From positions 1-64,000 of the forward strand of contig NZ_FQYN01000006.1 in assembly GCF_900141805.1 (NCBI RefSeq): a stretch of 64,000 nucleotides of DNA, read 5' to 3'. Within the stretch, counting starts at the first letter, position 1; the number at the start of each line of letters is the position of its first letter. The notes beneath the pieces were generated by a model. It saw only the letters and a list, made by a program, of their open reading frames with translations. It did no database searches and had not been told where the DNA came from. The stretch is from Hymenobacter daecheongensis DSM 21074. Its GTDB lineage: Bacteria > Bacteroidota > Bacteroidia > Cytophagales > Hymenobacteraceae. Below are positions 8,110-16,646 of this stretch, one piece after another. The position numbers and the translations under genes were made by a program.

Positions 8110-9339
8110 CTACACCAGTTGGCGCAGGGCCATTTCGAAGGATTTCTGGGCTACGCCGGTGCGGGCATCGCCCTGCTTGCGGGTGCGCTCCAGGGCGCGG
8201 CGGATGATGCGCGACGTGTCGCCGAAGATGGCCTGGTCGGTGATTTCGGCGTTGGTTTCCATCAGGTAGGCAAATACTCGCGCCATGCCGCAGTTGGCAA
8301 TGAAGTCGGGAATCACGCTCACGTGCTGGTCGGCGTACTCGCCGGTGGGGCCGAAGAAGATTTCGGGGTCCGAAAACGGGACGTTGGCCCCGCAGCTCAC
8401 CACTTCCAGGCCGCTGGCAATCAGCTGCTCCATCTGCTCGCGCGTGACGAGGCGCGAGGCCGCCGCCGGCACAAAAATCTCGGCTCCCGAAGTCCAGATC
8501 TGCTTGTTGATTTCCTCAAACGACAGCAGATTGGGCGCGGCCAGGGCGTTGCCTTCGCGTTTCAGAAACAGCTCCCGGATTTCCTCCAGTGAGAAGCCTT
8601 CCGGCTTCAGCAGGCCGCCGGCCCGGTCGATGATACCGGTGATGCGCGCCCCCTGCTGGGCCAGGTAGTAAGCCGCCGCCGCGCCCACATTGCCCCAGCC
8701 CTGAATGATGGCCCGCTTGCCGGCCACCTCGCGGCTGCCCCACAGCTCGTAGTAGTGGCGCACGGCCTCGGCCACGCCGTAGCCCGTAATCAGGTCGGCC
8801 ACGGTGTATTTGCGGCTTAGGTCGGGGGTGAAAGTGGCATCTTCCAGCACTTTCACCACGCCCTGGCGCAGCTGGCCCAGCTTCTGAATCTTCTGGGGCT
8901 CGGTGGCGCGGTAGTGCCCGTTCACGATGCCCTCTTGCGGGTGCCACAGGCCGTAGTCTTCCGTAATGGGAATCACGTCGTGGATTTCGTCCACGTTCAG
9001 GTCGCCGCCGGTGCCGTAGTAGGCTTTCAGCAGCGGAATGACGGCCCGATACCAGCGCTCCAGCACGCCGCGCTTGCGCGGGTCCTGCGGGTCGAAGTTG
9101 ATGCCCGACTTGGCCCCGCCGATGGCCGGGCCCGACACGGTGAACTTCACTTCCATGGTTTTGGCCAGGCTTTCCACTTCGCGCTTGTCGAGGCCCTTGC
9201 GCATGCGGGTGCCGCCGCCGGCCGCGCCGCCGCGCAGCGAATTGATGACCACCCAGCCTTCGGCCTCGGTTTCGGCATCTTTCCACTCAAAAACGATTTC
9301 GGGACGCTTGTTTTCGAATTTGGCCAGCAGGTCTTTCAT
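8110..9339 (-). CDS. Glu/Leu/Phe/Val-type amino acid dehydrogenase
   Basis: This enzyme (409 aa) performs NAD(P)-dependent oxidative deamination of an amino acid to a 2-oxo acid, or the reverse. The N-terminal dimerisation/substrate domain carries GGAAGGGTRMRKGLD and the lysine-bearing GPAIGGAKSGINFDP, and the C-terminal Rossmann domain carries GWGNVGAAAAYYLAQQGA. The Gly-Ala-Lys-Ser-Gly form differs from the GGAKGG of true glutamate dehydrogenase in this window (22567-23856), so the substrate may be another amino acid. A TACCTTTG box lies 43 bp upstream. It is followed by the MscS gene on the same strand, separated by a palindrome. The family is certain and the substrate unsettled. Confidence 0.88.
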   Translation of the reverse strand: MKDLLAKFENKRPEIVFEWKDAETEAEGWVVINSLRGGAAGGGTRMRKGLDKREVESLAKTMEVKFTVSGPAIGGAKSGINFDPQDPRKRGVLERWYRAVIPLLKAYYGTGGDLNVDEIHDVIPITEDYGLWHPQEGIVNGHYRATEPQKIQKLGQLRQGVVKVLEDATFTPDLSRKYTVADLITGYGVAEAVRHYYELWGSREVAGKRAIIQGWGNVGAAAAYYLAQQGARITGIIDRAGGLLKPEGFSLEEIRELFLKREGNALAAPNLLSFEEINKQIWTSGAEIFVPAAASRLVTREQMEQLIASGLEVVSCGANVPFSDPEIFFGPTGEYADQHVSVIPDFIANCGMARVFAYLMETNAEITDQAIFGDTSRIIRRALERTRKQGDARTGVAQKSFEMALRQLV

Positions 9340-9381
9340 CAGAGGGTGAAGTGATTAGGGGTGGGGGAGGGAATTAAGGCG

Positions 9382-9389
9382 CAAAGGTA
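9382..9389 (-). promoter_or_regulatory. -7 promoter box of the amino acid dehydrogenase
   Basis: The minus strand reads TACCTTTG, matching the Bacteroidota TAnnTTTG consensus, 43 bp before the start codon at 9339. Confidence 0.6.
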
Positions 9390-9510
9390 AGCAGCCCCCG
9401 GCAAGCAGGCGCGTCTTTGCCCGCCTACTAGAGTCGATATTGCGTACAGGAAAAACGGGAAAAATCAAAAAATTTAGGCTTAATCCGTTTTAATAGGAAC
9501 TCTAGAGGCC

Positions 9511-9535
9511 GGAAATATCGTATTACGCATATTCC
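9511..9535. promoter_or_regulatory. Imperfect dyad, candidate ArsR-type operator
   Basis: A centre CGTA-T-TACG (9519-9527) is flanked by GGAAATAT on the left and ATATTCC on the right. It lies about 40 bp upstream of the ArsR-like gene, where autoregulated members of this family bind. The outer arms are shifted by one base, so the match is weak. Confidence 0.35.
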
Positions 9536-9575
9536 TGCCGAATATCCTTCCAGGCCCACCGTTGTACCATAATAT

Positions 9576-9884
9576 ATGAAACCTTTGCTCTCACGCGTAG
9601 AATCGAAAAAAGTAGATAAGGCTGCCGCAATGCTGAAAGTGCTGGCTCATCCCAAGCGTTTGGCTATCGTGGATTTGCTGGGCAAAGAGGACAAAATGAC
9701 CGTAACGGAAATCTACCGCACGCTCGATTTGCCCCAGGCTATTGCCTCCCAGCACCTCATCACGCTCAAAGACCGCGGCATTCTGTCGTCGTTCAAGGTG
9801 GGCACCAAAATCTACTATTCCCTCTCCATTCCGAAGCTGCTCGATGTGATTGACTCGCTCGAGGATTGCTGCGACTCAATGTAA
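9576..9884 (+). CDS. ArsR family winged-helix transcriptional regulator
   Basis: This short repressor (102 aa) has one winged helix-turn-helix domain. KVLAHPKRLAIVDLLG marks the first helices, TEIYRTLDLPQAIASQHLIT the recognition region, and FKVGTKIYYSLS the wing. The C-terminus ends in DCCDSM, a Cys pair that could bind metal or act as a thiol switch. The classical arsenic-binding ELCVCDL motif is absent. No metal transporter or detoxification gene adjoins it. An AT-rich leader with an imperfect dyad precedes it and a strong terminator follows, so it is a single-gene transcript. Confidence 0.88.
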   Translation: MKPLLSRVESKKVDKAAAMLKVLAHPKRLAIVDLLGKEDKMTVTEIYRTLDLPQAIASQHLITLKDRGILSSFKVGTKIYYSLSIPKLLDVIDSLEDCCDSM

Positions 9885-9911
9885 GCAGTTGATTTTTCCT
9901 TCGGAAAAATG

Positions 9912-9941
9912 AAAAAGGACCGCCAGTTGACGGTCCTTTTT
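9912..9941 (+). terminator. Rho-independent terminator after the ArsR-type gene
   Basis: AAAAAGGACCG pairs with CGGTCCTTTTT around a short loop. A second small stem (ATTTTTCC-TTC-GGAAAAAT) lies immediately upstream, at about 9892-9910. Confidence 0.85.
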
Positions 9942-9947
9942 CGTGCC

Positions 9948-10103
9948 TGTCATTGCGAGCAGAGCGAAGCAATCCGTCCTGAACAATGAGCTGAGCTTTG
10001 TAAACAGAAAAGCCCTGACGTAGTGCATACGTCAGGGCTTTTTAGGTTAACAGAGCTTTCTACATTTCAGAGGACGGATTGCTTCGCTTCGCTCGCAATG
10101 ACA
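9948..10103. repeat. Inverted pair of REP-like elements enclosing a terminator
   Basis: The left copy 9948-9980 (TGTCATTGCGAGCAGAGCGA...) and the inverted right copy 10071-10103 are near-identical over 33 nt. Between them, GCCCTGACG pairs with CGTCAGGGC and is followed by TTTTT (10011-10043), a terminator facing both neighbours. The unit lies between the ArsR-type gene and the convergent hemA stop. Confidence 0.85.
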
Positions 10104-10105
10104 AC

Positions 10106-11377
10106 TTATGCTGACGCGGTCTGGTTTTCCAGGTCGAACAGGTCTGTTAGTACGTCGATGAGCTGGTCGGCTTCGCCGCGCTTGCAGGCGGCTTTGAGCT
10201 GGAGCACGGGCTGCTTAAGAATCTTCTGCATCAAGGATTTCGTGGCTTCATCCAGCCGGCGGGCCTCCTCGGGGCTCATTTTCTTCTGGAAGCGGTCCAT
10301 TTCTTCCTGCCGAATCTGCTCCAGCGCGTTTTTCAGCTTCTGAATAGTGGGCGATACCAGCATTTCCTTGGTCCAGTCCTGCAGGCCGGCAATGCTTTCG
10401 GCAATGATGGCCCGCACCTGCGGAATGGCAGCCAGGCGCTGCTCCAGCGCGGCCGAAGCCTTGCTCTGAATGGTGTCGATGTTGTAGACCAGCACGCCGG
10501 GCACGCTTTCTACCTCGGCCTCAATGCTACGGGGCACCGAGAGGTCGATGAAGAACTTGAAGTTGAGCACGTCGAGGTGCTCTACCATCTCGCGGGTGAA
10601 GAAGGGCGCGGCATGGGCAATAGACGAGATGATGACATCAGCATCTTTGAGGCCCTGCACCAGATTCTCGAACTCCAGCACCTGCAGGCCGCACTCGGCG
10701 GCCAGCGCGTCGGCTTTGGCGCGGGTGCGGTTGCAGAGCGTCACGTCGGTGAAGAGCTTGCTGTCGCTGAAGTGGCGGCACACGTCGGCCCCGATTTCGC
10801 CCAGGCCCACCACCAGCACGCGCGGGTTGGCGATGTCGGCGGTTAGCTCCTCCACCAGCTCCAGCGTGGCGTAGGAGGTAGAGGCGGCCCCATCGCGGAA
10901 GCTGGTTTCCTGCTGTACGCGCTTGTTGGTGAAGAAGATAGTGTGCAGCAGCCGGTGCAAAAACGGCCCCGCCGCGTCGGCATCCGCCGACCACTGGTAG
11001 GCCGTTTTTACCTGGTTGCTGATCTGCAAATCGCCCACCACCTGCGCATCGAGGCCCATGGCTACCTCAAACAGGTGCCGAACGGCTTCATCGTAGGAGT
11101 CAAGAATATCGAAGTAGGGGAAGTATTCCGCCACGTCGGCGAGGCCCTTCAGCTCGGCCAGGGCCTCAATGATGGCGGGGCTCTGGTCGCGCTCGGCGCT
11201 GTAGTAGATTTCGGTGCGGTTGCAGGTGCTCAATACCAGCAGATCCTGGAGGCCCAGATCGTGGTGGAGCGTGTGCAGAAAGCGGCGGCAGGCGGCCTCG
11301 TCCAGCGCAATCAACTCGCGGATGGCGAGCGGCGCTTTTTTGAAGGACAGGCTAACGGCCTTAAAGGGATGAAGCAT
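10106..11377 (-). CDS. hemA: Glutamyl-tRNA reductase
   Basis: This enzyme reduces glutamyl-tRNA(Glu) with NADPH to glutamate-1-semialdehyde, the first committed step of C5 tetrapyrrole synthesis. The 423-aa protein shows the N-terminal catalytic domain with STCNRTE (nucleophilic Cys52), the NADPH-binding domain with VLVVGLGEIGADVCRHF, and the C-terminal dimerisation helices. The length matches the family. A TAATTTTG promoter box lies about 29 bp upstream on the minus strand. No other haem gene adjoins it. The stop codon lies 3 bp from a REP-like pair that separates it from the ArsR-type gene. Confidence 0.96.
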   Translation of the reverse strand: MLHPFKAVSLSFKKAPLAIRELIALDEAACRRFLHTLHHDLGLQDLLVLSTCNRTEIYYSAERDQSPAIIEALAELKGLADVAEYFPYFDILDSYDEAVRHLFEVAMGLDAQVVGDLQISNQVKTAYQWSADADAAGPFLHRLLHTIFFTNKRVQQETSFRDGAASTSYATLELVEELTADIANPRVLVVGLGEIGADVCRHFSDSKLFTDVTLCNRTRAKADALAAECGLQVLEFENLVQGLKDADVIISSIAHAAPFFTREMVEHLDVLNFKFFIDLSVPRSIEAEVESVPGVLVYNIDTIQSKASAALEQRLAAIPQVRAIIAESIAGLQDWTKEMLVSPTIQKLKNALEQIRQEEMDRFQKKMSPEEARRLDEATKSLMQKILKQPVLQLKAACKRGEADQLIDVLTDLFDLENQTASA

Positions 11378-11405
11378 AGCGGGGGCTACGGCGTATTGTA
11401 GGGGG

Positions 11406-11413
11406 CAAAATTA
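11406..11413 (-). promoter_or_regulatory. -7 promoter box of hemA
   Basis: The minus strand reads TAATTTTG, an exact TAnnTTTG match, 29 bp before the hemA start. The rest of the 11378-11691 spacer holds a plus-strand TATCTTCG (11633-11640), a likely variant -7 box for the divergent kinase gene, and otherwise nothing recognised. Confidence 0.6.
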
Positions 11414-11691
11414 CGGCGTAATTCGATAGTCTGAAACAGGAAGTTGGGGGTAGAGGTTCGGCGGGTGGCTATAGTAGGCAATAAATACAGTCTGGGGCGC
11501 GTGAGAGGCTTCTTTCGGAGTGCTGCCGGGCATAAAAATACTGGCGTGACCGGCGCGTTTGGCGAAAACGGCGCATAACGAAGTCGGCGCTGCGCCGTTA
11601 GGAAGCCACGCGGCGGTGCTGGCGGCGGCTTGTATCTTCGCTGGCCGCGCCGTGGGCCGGGGCTTACGCTTTCTTTCCTCTTTTTCGCTCA

Positions 11692-12879
11692 GTGCTACCC
11701 ATCTACGACCAAAAATCCCGGATCAAGCTGTTTGTGCTGGCGGGGGCCCTGCTCATTGCGGCGGCCACCGTTATTTATACCAGCGTGCTGGTGCAACGCC
11801 TTTCCGAGCGCGAGCAGAAGCAGATTGCCCTGTACGCCAAGGCCCAGCGCTTCATCATTAGCATTGAGGAAGTTGACGCGAATACGACGTTTGTCTTCGA
11901 CGAAATTATCAACGCCAATACCACCATTCCCATCATATTCACCGATGGCGAGGGCAATATTCTGGATACCAAAAATCTGCCCCTTCCCAACAAAGCCACC
12001 AAACAGGCCAAGGAGGAGTTTCTGCGCCGCGAAATAGCGGTGATGAAAAGCCAGCACCCGCCCATTGTGGTGAAGCTCAGCGCGGGACTGCTCAACTACA
12101 TCTACTACAAGGACTCGCAGCTGCTGACCCAGCTGCGCACCTACCCGCTGGTGCAGCTGGCCGTGATTGGGTGCCTGGGCGTGATGGCCTATTTCGCGTT
12201 CAGCTACTCGCGGCGGGCCGAGCAAAACCGCGTGTGGGTGGGCCTAGCCAAAGAAACCGCCCACCAGCTGGGCACGCCGCTGAGCAGCCTGATGGCGTGG
12301 CACACGTACTTAAAGGAGTCGGAACGGTTTCAGCACGAGCCCATCGTGGAGGAGCTGGGCAAGGATGTGCGGCGGCTGGAAATCATTACGGAGCGTTTCA
12401 GCAACATCGGCTCGGTGCCGGTGCTCAAGGATGAGAACATTCTGCAGGCCACCAAAAACGCCATTGCTTACCTGCAGAGCCGCGTTTCCAAGAAGGTGCT
12501 GTTCGAAATCAAAACCGACCTGCCCACCGACACGCCGGCCCGCATCAACGTGCCGCTCTTCGACTGGGTGATTGAGAACATCTGCAAAAACGCCGTGGAT
12601 GCCATGGATGGCAAAGGCAACATTACGCTGCACCTGCGCCGCCCCACCAAAAACAAGAACCTCATTGCCCTCGACATCACCGACACGGGCAAGGGCATCC
12701 CGAAAAGTAAGATCGAAACCGTGTTTCTGCCGGGCTTCACCACCAAGAAGCGCGGCTGGGGCCTGGGTCTGGCCCTGGCCAAGCGCATTATTGAGAACTA
12801 TCACGAAGGCAAGCTCTACGTGCGCTGGTCGGAAGTAGGCAAAGGCACCACGTTCCGGGTAGTGCTGAAGGGGGAATGA
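11692..12879 (+). CDS. Orphan membrane sensor histidine kinase
   Basis: This 395-aa protein has two membrane segments (about residues 12-33 and 150-170) enclosing an extracytoplasmic sensor region of about 115 residues. The kinase core follows: H-box LAKETAHQLGTPLSSL with phospho-acceptor His191, N-box ENICKNAVDAM, G1 DTGKGIP and G2 GWGLGLAL. No response regulator gene lies within the window beside it, so it is an orphan. The start is GTG at 11692, about 52 bp after a TATCTTCG box. It is convergent with the AttH-like lipoprotein gene, with a long palindrome between them. Confidence 0.93.
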   Translation: MLPIYDQKSRIKLFVLAGALLIAAATVIYTSVLVQRLSEREQKQIALYAKAQRFIISIEEVDANTTFVFDEIINANTTIPIIFTDGEGNILDTKNLPLPNKATKQAKEEFLRREIAVMKSQHPPIVVKLSAGLLNYIYYKDSQLLTQLRTYPLVQLAVIGCLGVMAYFAFSYSRRAEQNRVWVGLAKETAHQLGTPLSSLMAWHTYLKESERFQHEPIVEELGKDVRRLEIITERFSNIGSVPVLKDENILQATKNAIAYLQSRVSKKVLFEIKTDLPTDTPARINVPLFDWVIENICKNAVDAMDGKGNITLHLRRPTKNKNLIALDITDTGKGIPKSKIETVFLPGFTTKKRGWGLGLALAKRIIENYHEGKLYVRWSEVGKGTTFRVVLKGE

Positions 12880-12881
12880 CG

Positions 12882-12992
12882 GTGAGTTAGCGACTTGGTG
12901 ATTTAGTGAGTTTCATGTCCTGTTTGCGCAGGCGGCGCAAGTGGCGCAGACAGCACGTCAAAATCACTAAATCACTAAGTCGCTAACTCACT
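12882..12992. repeat. Intergenic palindrome of 8-nt words (GTGAGTTA type)
   Basis: The left arm 12882-12912 divides into GTGAGTTA, GCGACTTG, GTGATTTA and GTGAGTTT, and the right arm 12961-12992 is its near-exact reverse complement. The loop is rich in GCGCA/GGCGC words. The left arm begins 2 bp after the kinase stop codon, and the right arm contains the stop codon of the convergent gene. Confidence 0.85.
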
Positions 12993-14043
12993 TCGGATTC
13001 GTGATTTCGACGTAGCTGCGGCCGGTGACGGGCTGGCCGTGGCGGGTGCCCGAGACGCGGCACATGCCTTCCCAGTAGTGCAGGTTGATGGCTTTGAACA
13101 GGCGCAGGCTCAGCTCCTGGTTGGGTAGCTCGGGCTCGATGAGCAGGTCGTAGCCCTGGCTGGGGATGCGCAGGCGCCATTTGGTGGGGTAGCGCTGACG
13201 GGAGCGGGGGCTGGTCCAGTATTCCAGGGGTTCAAGCTGAAAATCGGTGGCGGACAGGTGGGTGCTCTGGCTCTGGGCCGAGTTGTGGGTGCCGCCGCCC
13301 AGGCTTTCGCCGGAGCGCTTGTTGTGGAGCTGGTAAGCCATTATTTCCTCGCGGGGGCCGTCGAGCTGGATGCTGAGCCAGTCCCAGCCGGTGTCTTTGC
13401 CCATCACGGAGTTGCAGTTCCACTGGCGGTCGTACCACAGCTCGCCCTCTACCTGGCGCACTTTGCCGCCTATTTCGATGGTACCGGCGGTGGCCAGGCG
13501 CGGGTAGCTATAGTAGCCGGCGCGGGCCACTGGGCCATACTGCTCGTAGCCGGTGCCGCCGTGCAGCAGAATGGGCTTGGCGGGTGTGGTAATAAGGTTG
13601 ATGGCGAGGCCGGCCTCGGTAGCCATGCGGGCCTGCAGCTGGTAGCTGCCCTCCTGGCCGGTGAGGCTCCATTGCTGCTGGCCTTTTTCCATCAATAAGT
13701 TCAGCGGCAGGGTGGGGGGGAGCAGCTCGGGCAGGCTGGCCAGCTGGTAGTCGTAGCGGAACTGCTTCTGCTGCGGGTCGGTGAGGGCGAAGTTCACCAT
13801 CTGCCAGTCCTTTTTGCCGGTGGGGTTGAAGTGGAAGAAAACGTACTCCACGCCGAAGGTTTCGCCGGTGGCTTTGTCGCGCAGGTGGCCGGTGAAGTAC
13901 CACCACTCCAGAGAGTTGCGCAGGTGCGGGGCTTCTTCCTGGGGCAGCTGGGCGCGGTCCTGAAATACGTCGTGCTTGTTGGTGGGCTTCAGGGCGCAGG
14001 CGGTGGCGAGAAACAGCAGGGTAGCGAGCAACAGATTCTTCAT
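12988..14043 (-). CDS. AttH/CrtC-like lipocalin-type lipoprotein
   Basis: This 351-aa lipoprotein has a signal peptide ending in the lipobox LATAC. It carries the twin lipocalin-like fold of the AttH/carotenoid 1,2-hydratase (CrtC) superfamily, with the diagnostic early motif NSLEWWYFTGHL, then FGVEYVFFHFNP and the central ELWYDRQWN and GWDWLSIQL segments. Soluble or lipidated relatives are found widely in bacteria, and only some are carotenoid hydratases. No carotenoid gene is nearby, so the substrate is unknown. The ATG at 14043 was chosen because the signal peptide starts there, and a longer in-frame start adds 14 residues without one. Confidence 0.85.
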   Translation of the reverse strand: MKNLLLATLLFLATACALKPTNKHDVFQDRAQLPQEEAPHLRNSLEWWYFTGHLRDKATGETFGVEYVFFHFNPTGKKDWQMVNFALTDPQQKQFRYDYQLASLPELLPPTLPLNLLMEKGQQQWSLTGQEGSYQLQARMATEAGLAINLITTPAKPILLHGGTGYEQYGPVARAGYYSYPRLATAGTIEIGGKVRQVEGELWYDRQWNCNSVMGKDTGWDWLSIQLDGPREEIMAYQLHNKRSGESLGGGTHNSAQSQSTHLSATDFQLEPLEYWTSPRSRQRYPTKWRLRIPSQGYDLLIEPELPNQELSLRLFKAINLHYWEGMCRVSGTRHGQPVTGRSYVEITNPK

Positions 14044-14188
14044 ACCCCCGGAAAAGCCATTTTCGGGGCAAAAAGTTTGCGGCAAAACCAGCCCGGTTGC
14101 CCATGCACTACCAGCAGCCGGACGCTGGGCTGCCGCAATATTCTTTATCTTTTGGCCCTAATTCCCTTCGCTCCCTCTCTCAACCCGA

Positions 14189-15952
14189 ATGAGTTCTTTC
14201 AACAGTCTGTTTCGCCGCAAAGACATCGGCGCTATTCTGCAAAACCCACCCGCCGACGCCGAGCTGCACGCCCACGGCGGCCTGGAGCGCAACCTCACCG
14301 TCCGCGACCTGACCGCGCTGGGCATTGCGGCCGTCATTGGGGCCGGCATTTTCAGCACCATCGGCAATGCCTCGCATGATGGCGGCCCGGCCGTGTCGCT
14401 GCTATTTGTGTTCACGGCCATTGCCTGCGCGTTTTCGGCGCTGTGCTACGCCCAATTTGCCGCCACCATTCCCATCAGCGGCTCGGCCTACACCTATGCC
14501 TACGCCTCCTTCGGCGAGCTGACAGCCTGGATTATCGGCTGGGCTTTGATTATGGAATATGCCGTCGGTAATATCGTGGTGGCCATTTCCTGGTCCGATT
14601 ACTTCACCGGACTCATGGAAGGCGTGGGCATTCACATTCCCATCTGGCTGACGATGGGCACGCAGAGCGCCTACAAAGGCTACCACGAAGTGCTGACGCT
14701 GATGCAGGCCAACCAGCCGCTGGCCGATGTAGCGCCGGCCACGCTGGATGCCTACAAAGCCTGGAACACGGCCCCCACGCTGTTCGGCGACTTCCGCCTC
14801 GTCTGCGACCTGCCCGCGTTCCTGATTACGGTGCTGATTACGGCCGTGGTGTACGTGGGCATCAAGGAGTCCAAAACGGCCAGCAACCTGCTGGTGCTGC
14901 TCAAGCTGATTGTGGTGGCCGTGGTCATTGCCGTGGGCGTGTTCTATGTGAATCCGGCTAACTGGAGCCCCTTCGCGCCCAACGGCGTGGCCGGCGTGCT
15001 CAAGGGCGTATCGGCGGTTTTCTTCGCCTACATCGGCTTCGATGCCATTTCGACCACCGCCGAGGAGTGCAAAAACCCCCAGCGCGACCTGCCCCGCGCC
15101 ATGATCTACGCCCTCATCATCTGCACCGTGCTCTACGTCATTATCACGCTGGTGCTCACCGGCATGGTTTCGTACAAGGAGTTGGGCGTGGGCGACCCGC
15201 TGGCGTTCGTGTTTCAGAAAGTGGGCCTGCCGCAGTTGGCGGGCGTGGTGGCCGTGTCGGCCGTGTTTGCCATGGCCTCGGTGCTGCTCGTGTTCCAGAT
15301 CGGGCAGCCCCGCATCTGGATGAGCATGAGCCGCGACGGTCTGCTGCCTCCCATTTTCGGCCGGGTGCACCCGCGCTTCCACACGCCGTCGTTCAGCACC
15401 ATCGTCACGGGCTTTTTCGTGGGCGTGCCGGCGCTGTTTCTGAACATGGACCTCGTTATTGACCTGACCAGCATCGGCACATTGTTCGCCTTCGCGCTGG
15501 TGTGCGGCGGCATTCTGGTGCTTGACCCGCACGGCACCTCCGAGGCCCGCTTCAAGGTGCCCTACATCAACGGCAAGTTCCTGGTGCCGCTGCTGATGCT
15601 CGTTGGCATCGGGCTGCTGTTTGCCTACAACGGCGAGGCCGTGGGCGAAATGGGCCGCACCATGACCGGCGCGGGCGGCTACGAGGCCTTCCGTCACTAC
15701 ATCCCGATGCTGGTGTTTTTCGGCTTCTGCGTGTATCTGGCTATTGCGTCGTTTCGCCGCAACCTGTCGCTGCTGCCCACGCTGGGCCTGCTCACCAACC
15801 TGTATCTGATGACGCAGCTGGGCTTTAATAACTGGCTGCTGTTCTTCGCGTGGCTGGTTATCGGGCTGGCGCTGTATTTTAATTACGGCTACAAGCACAG
15901 CAAGCTGAACGTCGGGGCCACGGCCAACAGCCAGCCGCCGGTGATTCGGTAG
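14189..15952 (+). CDS. APC superfamily amino acid permease
   Basis: This 587-aa, multi-pass transporter is of the cationic amino acid transporter/YfnA type and imports amino acids by proton symport or exchange (family knowledge). TM1 carries the signature LGIAAVIGAGIFSTIG, and a long first half with an extracytoplasmic insertion (about 150-200) follows. TM6-TM8 include FFAYIGFDAISTTAEECKNP, the canonical CAT-type stretch, and GMVSYKELGVGDPLAFVF. The N-terminal 35 residues are cytoplasmic. A TATCTTTTG stretch (14146-14154) close to the -7 consensus lies 35 bp before the ATG. It is divergent from the AttH-like gene. The substrate is not known. Confidence 0.93.
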   Translation: MSSFNSLFRRKDIGAILQNPPADAELHAHGGLERNLTVRDLTALGIAAVIGAGIFSTIGNASHDGGPAVSLLFVFTAIACAFSALCYAQFAATIPISGSAYTYAYASFGELTAWIIGWALIMEYAVGNIVVAISWSDYFTGLMEGVGIHIPIWLTMGTQSAYKGYHEVLTLMQANQPLADVAPATLDAYKAWNTAPTLFGDFRLVCDLPAFLITVLITAVVYVGIKESKTASNLLVLLKLIVVAVVIAVGVFYVNPANWSPFAPNGVAGVLKGVSAVFFAYIGFDAISTTAEECKNPQRDLPRAMIYALIICTVLYVIITLVLTGMVSYKELGVGDPLAFVFQKVGLPQLAGVVAVSAVFAMASVLLVFQIGQPRIWMSMSRDGLLPPIFGRVHPRFHTPSFSTIVTGFFVGVPALFLNMDLVIDLTSIGTLFAFALVCGGILVLDPHGTSEARFKVPYINGKFLVPLLMLVGIGLLFAYNGEAVGEMGRTMTGAGGYEAFRHYIPMLVFFGFCVYLAIASFRRNLSLLPTLGLLTNLYLMTQLGFNNWLLFFAWLVIGLALYFNYGYKHSKLNVGATANSQPPVIR

Positions 15953-16016
15953 GGGCTGATTTTCGCGCCGGTATCGTGGCCGGCACCCGCCCTTTTTTCT
16001 TCTGACGCGTCCTGCC

Positions 16017-16619
16017 ATGCTCCCGCCCGGCGAAACTATTTTCACCACGTTTCGCCTGGCGGGCTCGGTGCCCGCGCGGGCGTTTCGGGAACTGCACCGA
16101 CAGCGGCAGGTAGCGCAGGAAGCAGCCCGCGCCCTGCCGGACCCCGCCGCCTACCAGGCCGCGCATCGCCGGGCGGAAAAGGTGTTTTTCGCCGGCTTCG
16201 ATGCGCTGCTGGATGCCGCTACGGTGGGCCCCACGTTTCTGGAGAAAGAGAAAATAGCCGAGCTGGTGGCCGGCGAGCTGATGCTGCTGGAGGAGCTGGG
16301 GTTTCAGGTGCTGGCCTTTGCGCTGCTGCCCAACCACGTGCACGCGGTGCTGCATCTGCCGCAAGGCAGCGGGGTTTCGTTCTACAAAGCCCTACAGCTG
16401 CTGCACCAGCGCACCGCCGCCCAGAGCCGCCGCCTGCTGCGTAGCACGCTGCCCCCCGAGGCCGACTTCTGGCAAACCAGCAGCTACGACTACGCCGTAC
16501 ATGAGGCCGCTGAGCTGCCGCGGCTTATCGACTACGTGCGGCACAATGCCGAACGCAGCCACAAACAGGGCCGCTGGCTGGAATGGCCGTATTGCTATGT
16601 TAGTCCGGCGTTTGAGTAG
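16017..16619 (+). CDS. REP-associated tyrosine transposase (RAYT, Y1/HUH family)
   Basis: This 200-aa protein of the Y1_Tnp superfamily is a stand-alone nuclease related to IS200/IS605 transposases that cuts and joins REP hairpins. It carries the HUH motif as LLPNHVHAVLHLP (His107 and His109). The family-typical segment FWQTSSYDYAVHE (Tyr157/Tyr159) and IDYVRHNAERS near Tyr173 supply the candidate nucleophile. The N-terminal TIFTTFRLAGSVP matches the start of the fold. REP-like inverted elements begin 27 bp after the stop codon (16647-16843) and related ones occur elsewhere in the window, which is the standard RAYT context. It lacks insertion-sequence ends and is probably domesticated. Confidence 0.9.
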   Translation: MLPPGETIFTTFRLAGSVPARAFRELHRQRQVAQEAARALPDPAAYQAAHRRAEKVFFAGFDALLDAATVGPTFLEKEKIAELVAGELMLLEELGFQVLAFALLPNHVHAVLHLPQGSGVSFYKALQLLHQRTAAQSRRLLRSTLPPEADFWQTSSYDYAVHEAAELPRLIDYVRHNAERSHKQGRWLEWPYCYVSPAFE

Positions 16620-16646
16620 CGGCAAAGGTAGCAAGCCGCAAAAAGA

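Noticed and set aside
9576..9884. Arsenic-responsive ArsR
   Set aside because: The ELCVCDL metal-binding motif is missing and no ars genes adjoin, so only the winged-helix family can be claimed.
12988..14043. Carotenoid hydratase assignment
   Set aside because: The fold is shared by many AttH-like proteins of unknown function, and no carotenoid gene is near.
14402..16048. Long minus-strand frame opposite the APC permease
   Set aside because: It mirrors the codon structure of the real permease gene in a GC-rich genome, is rich in His, Gln and Arg, has no recognisable domain, and runs past the ends of the true gene.
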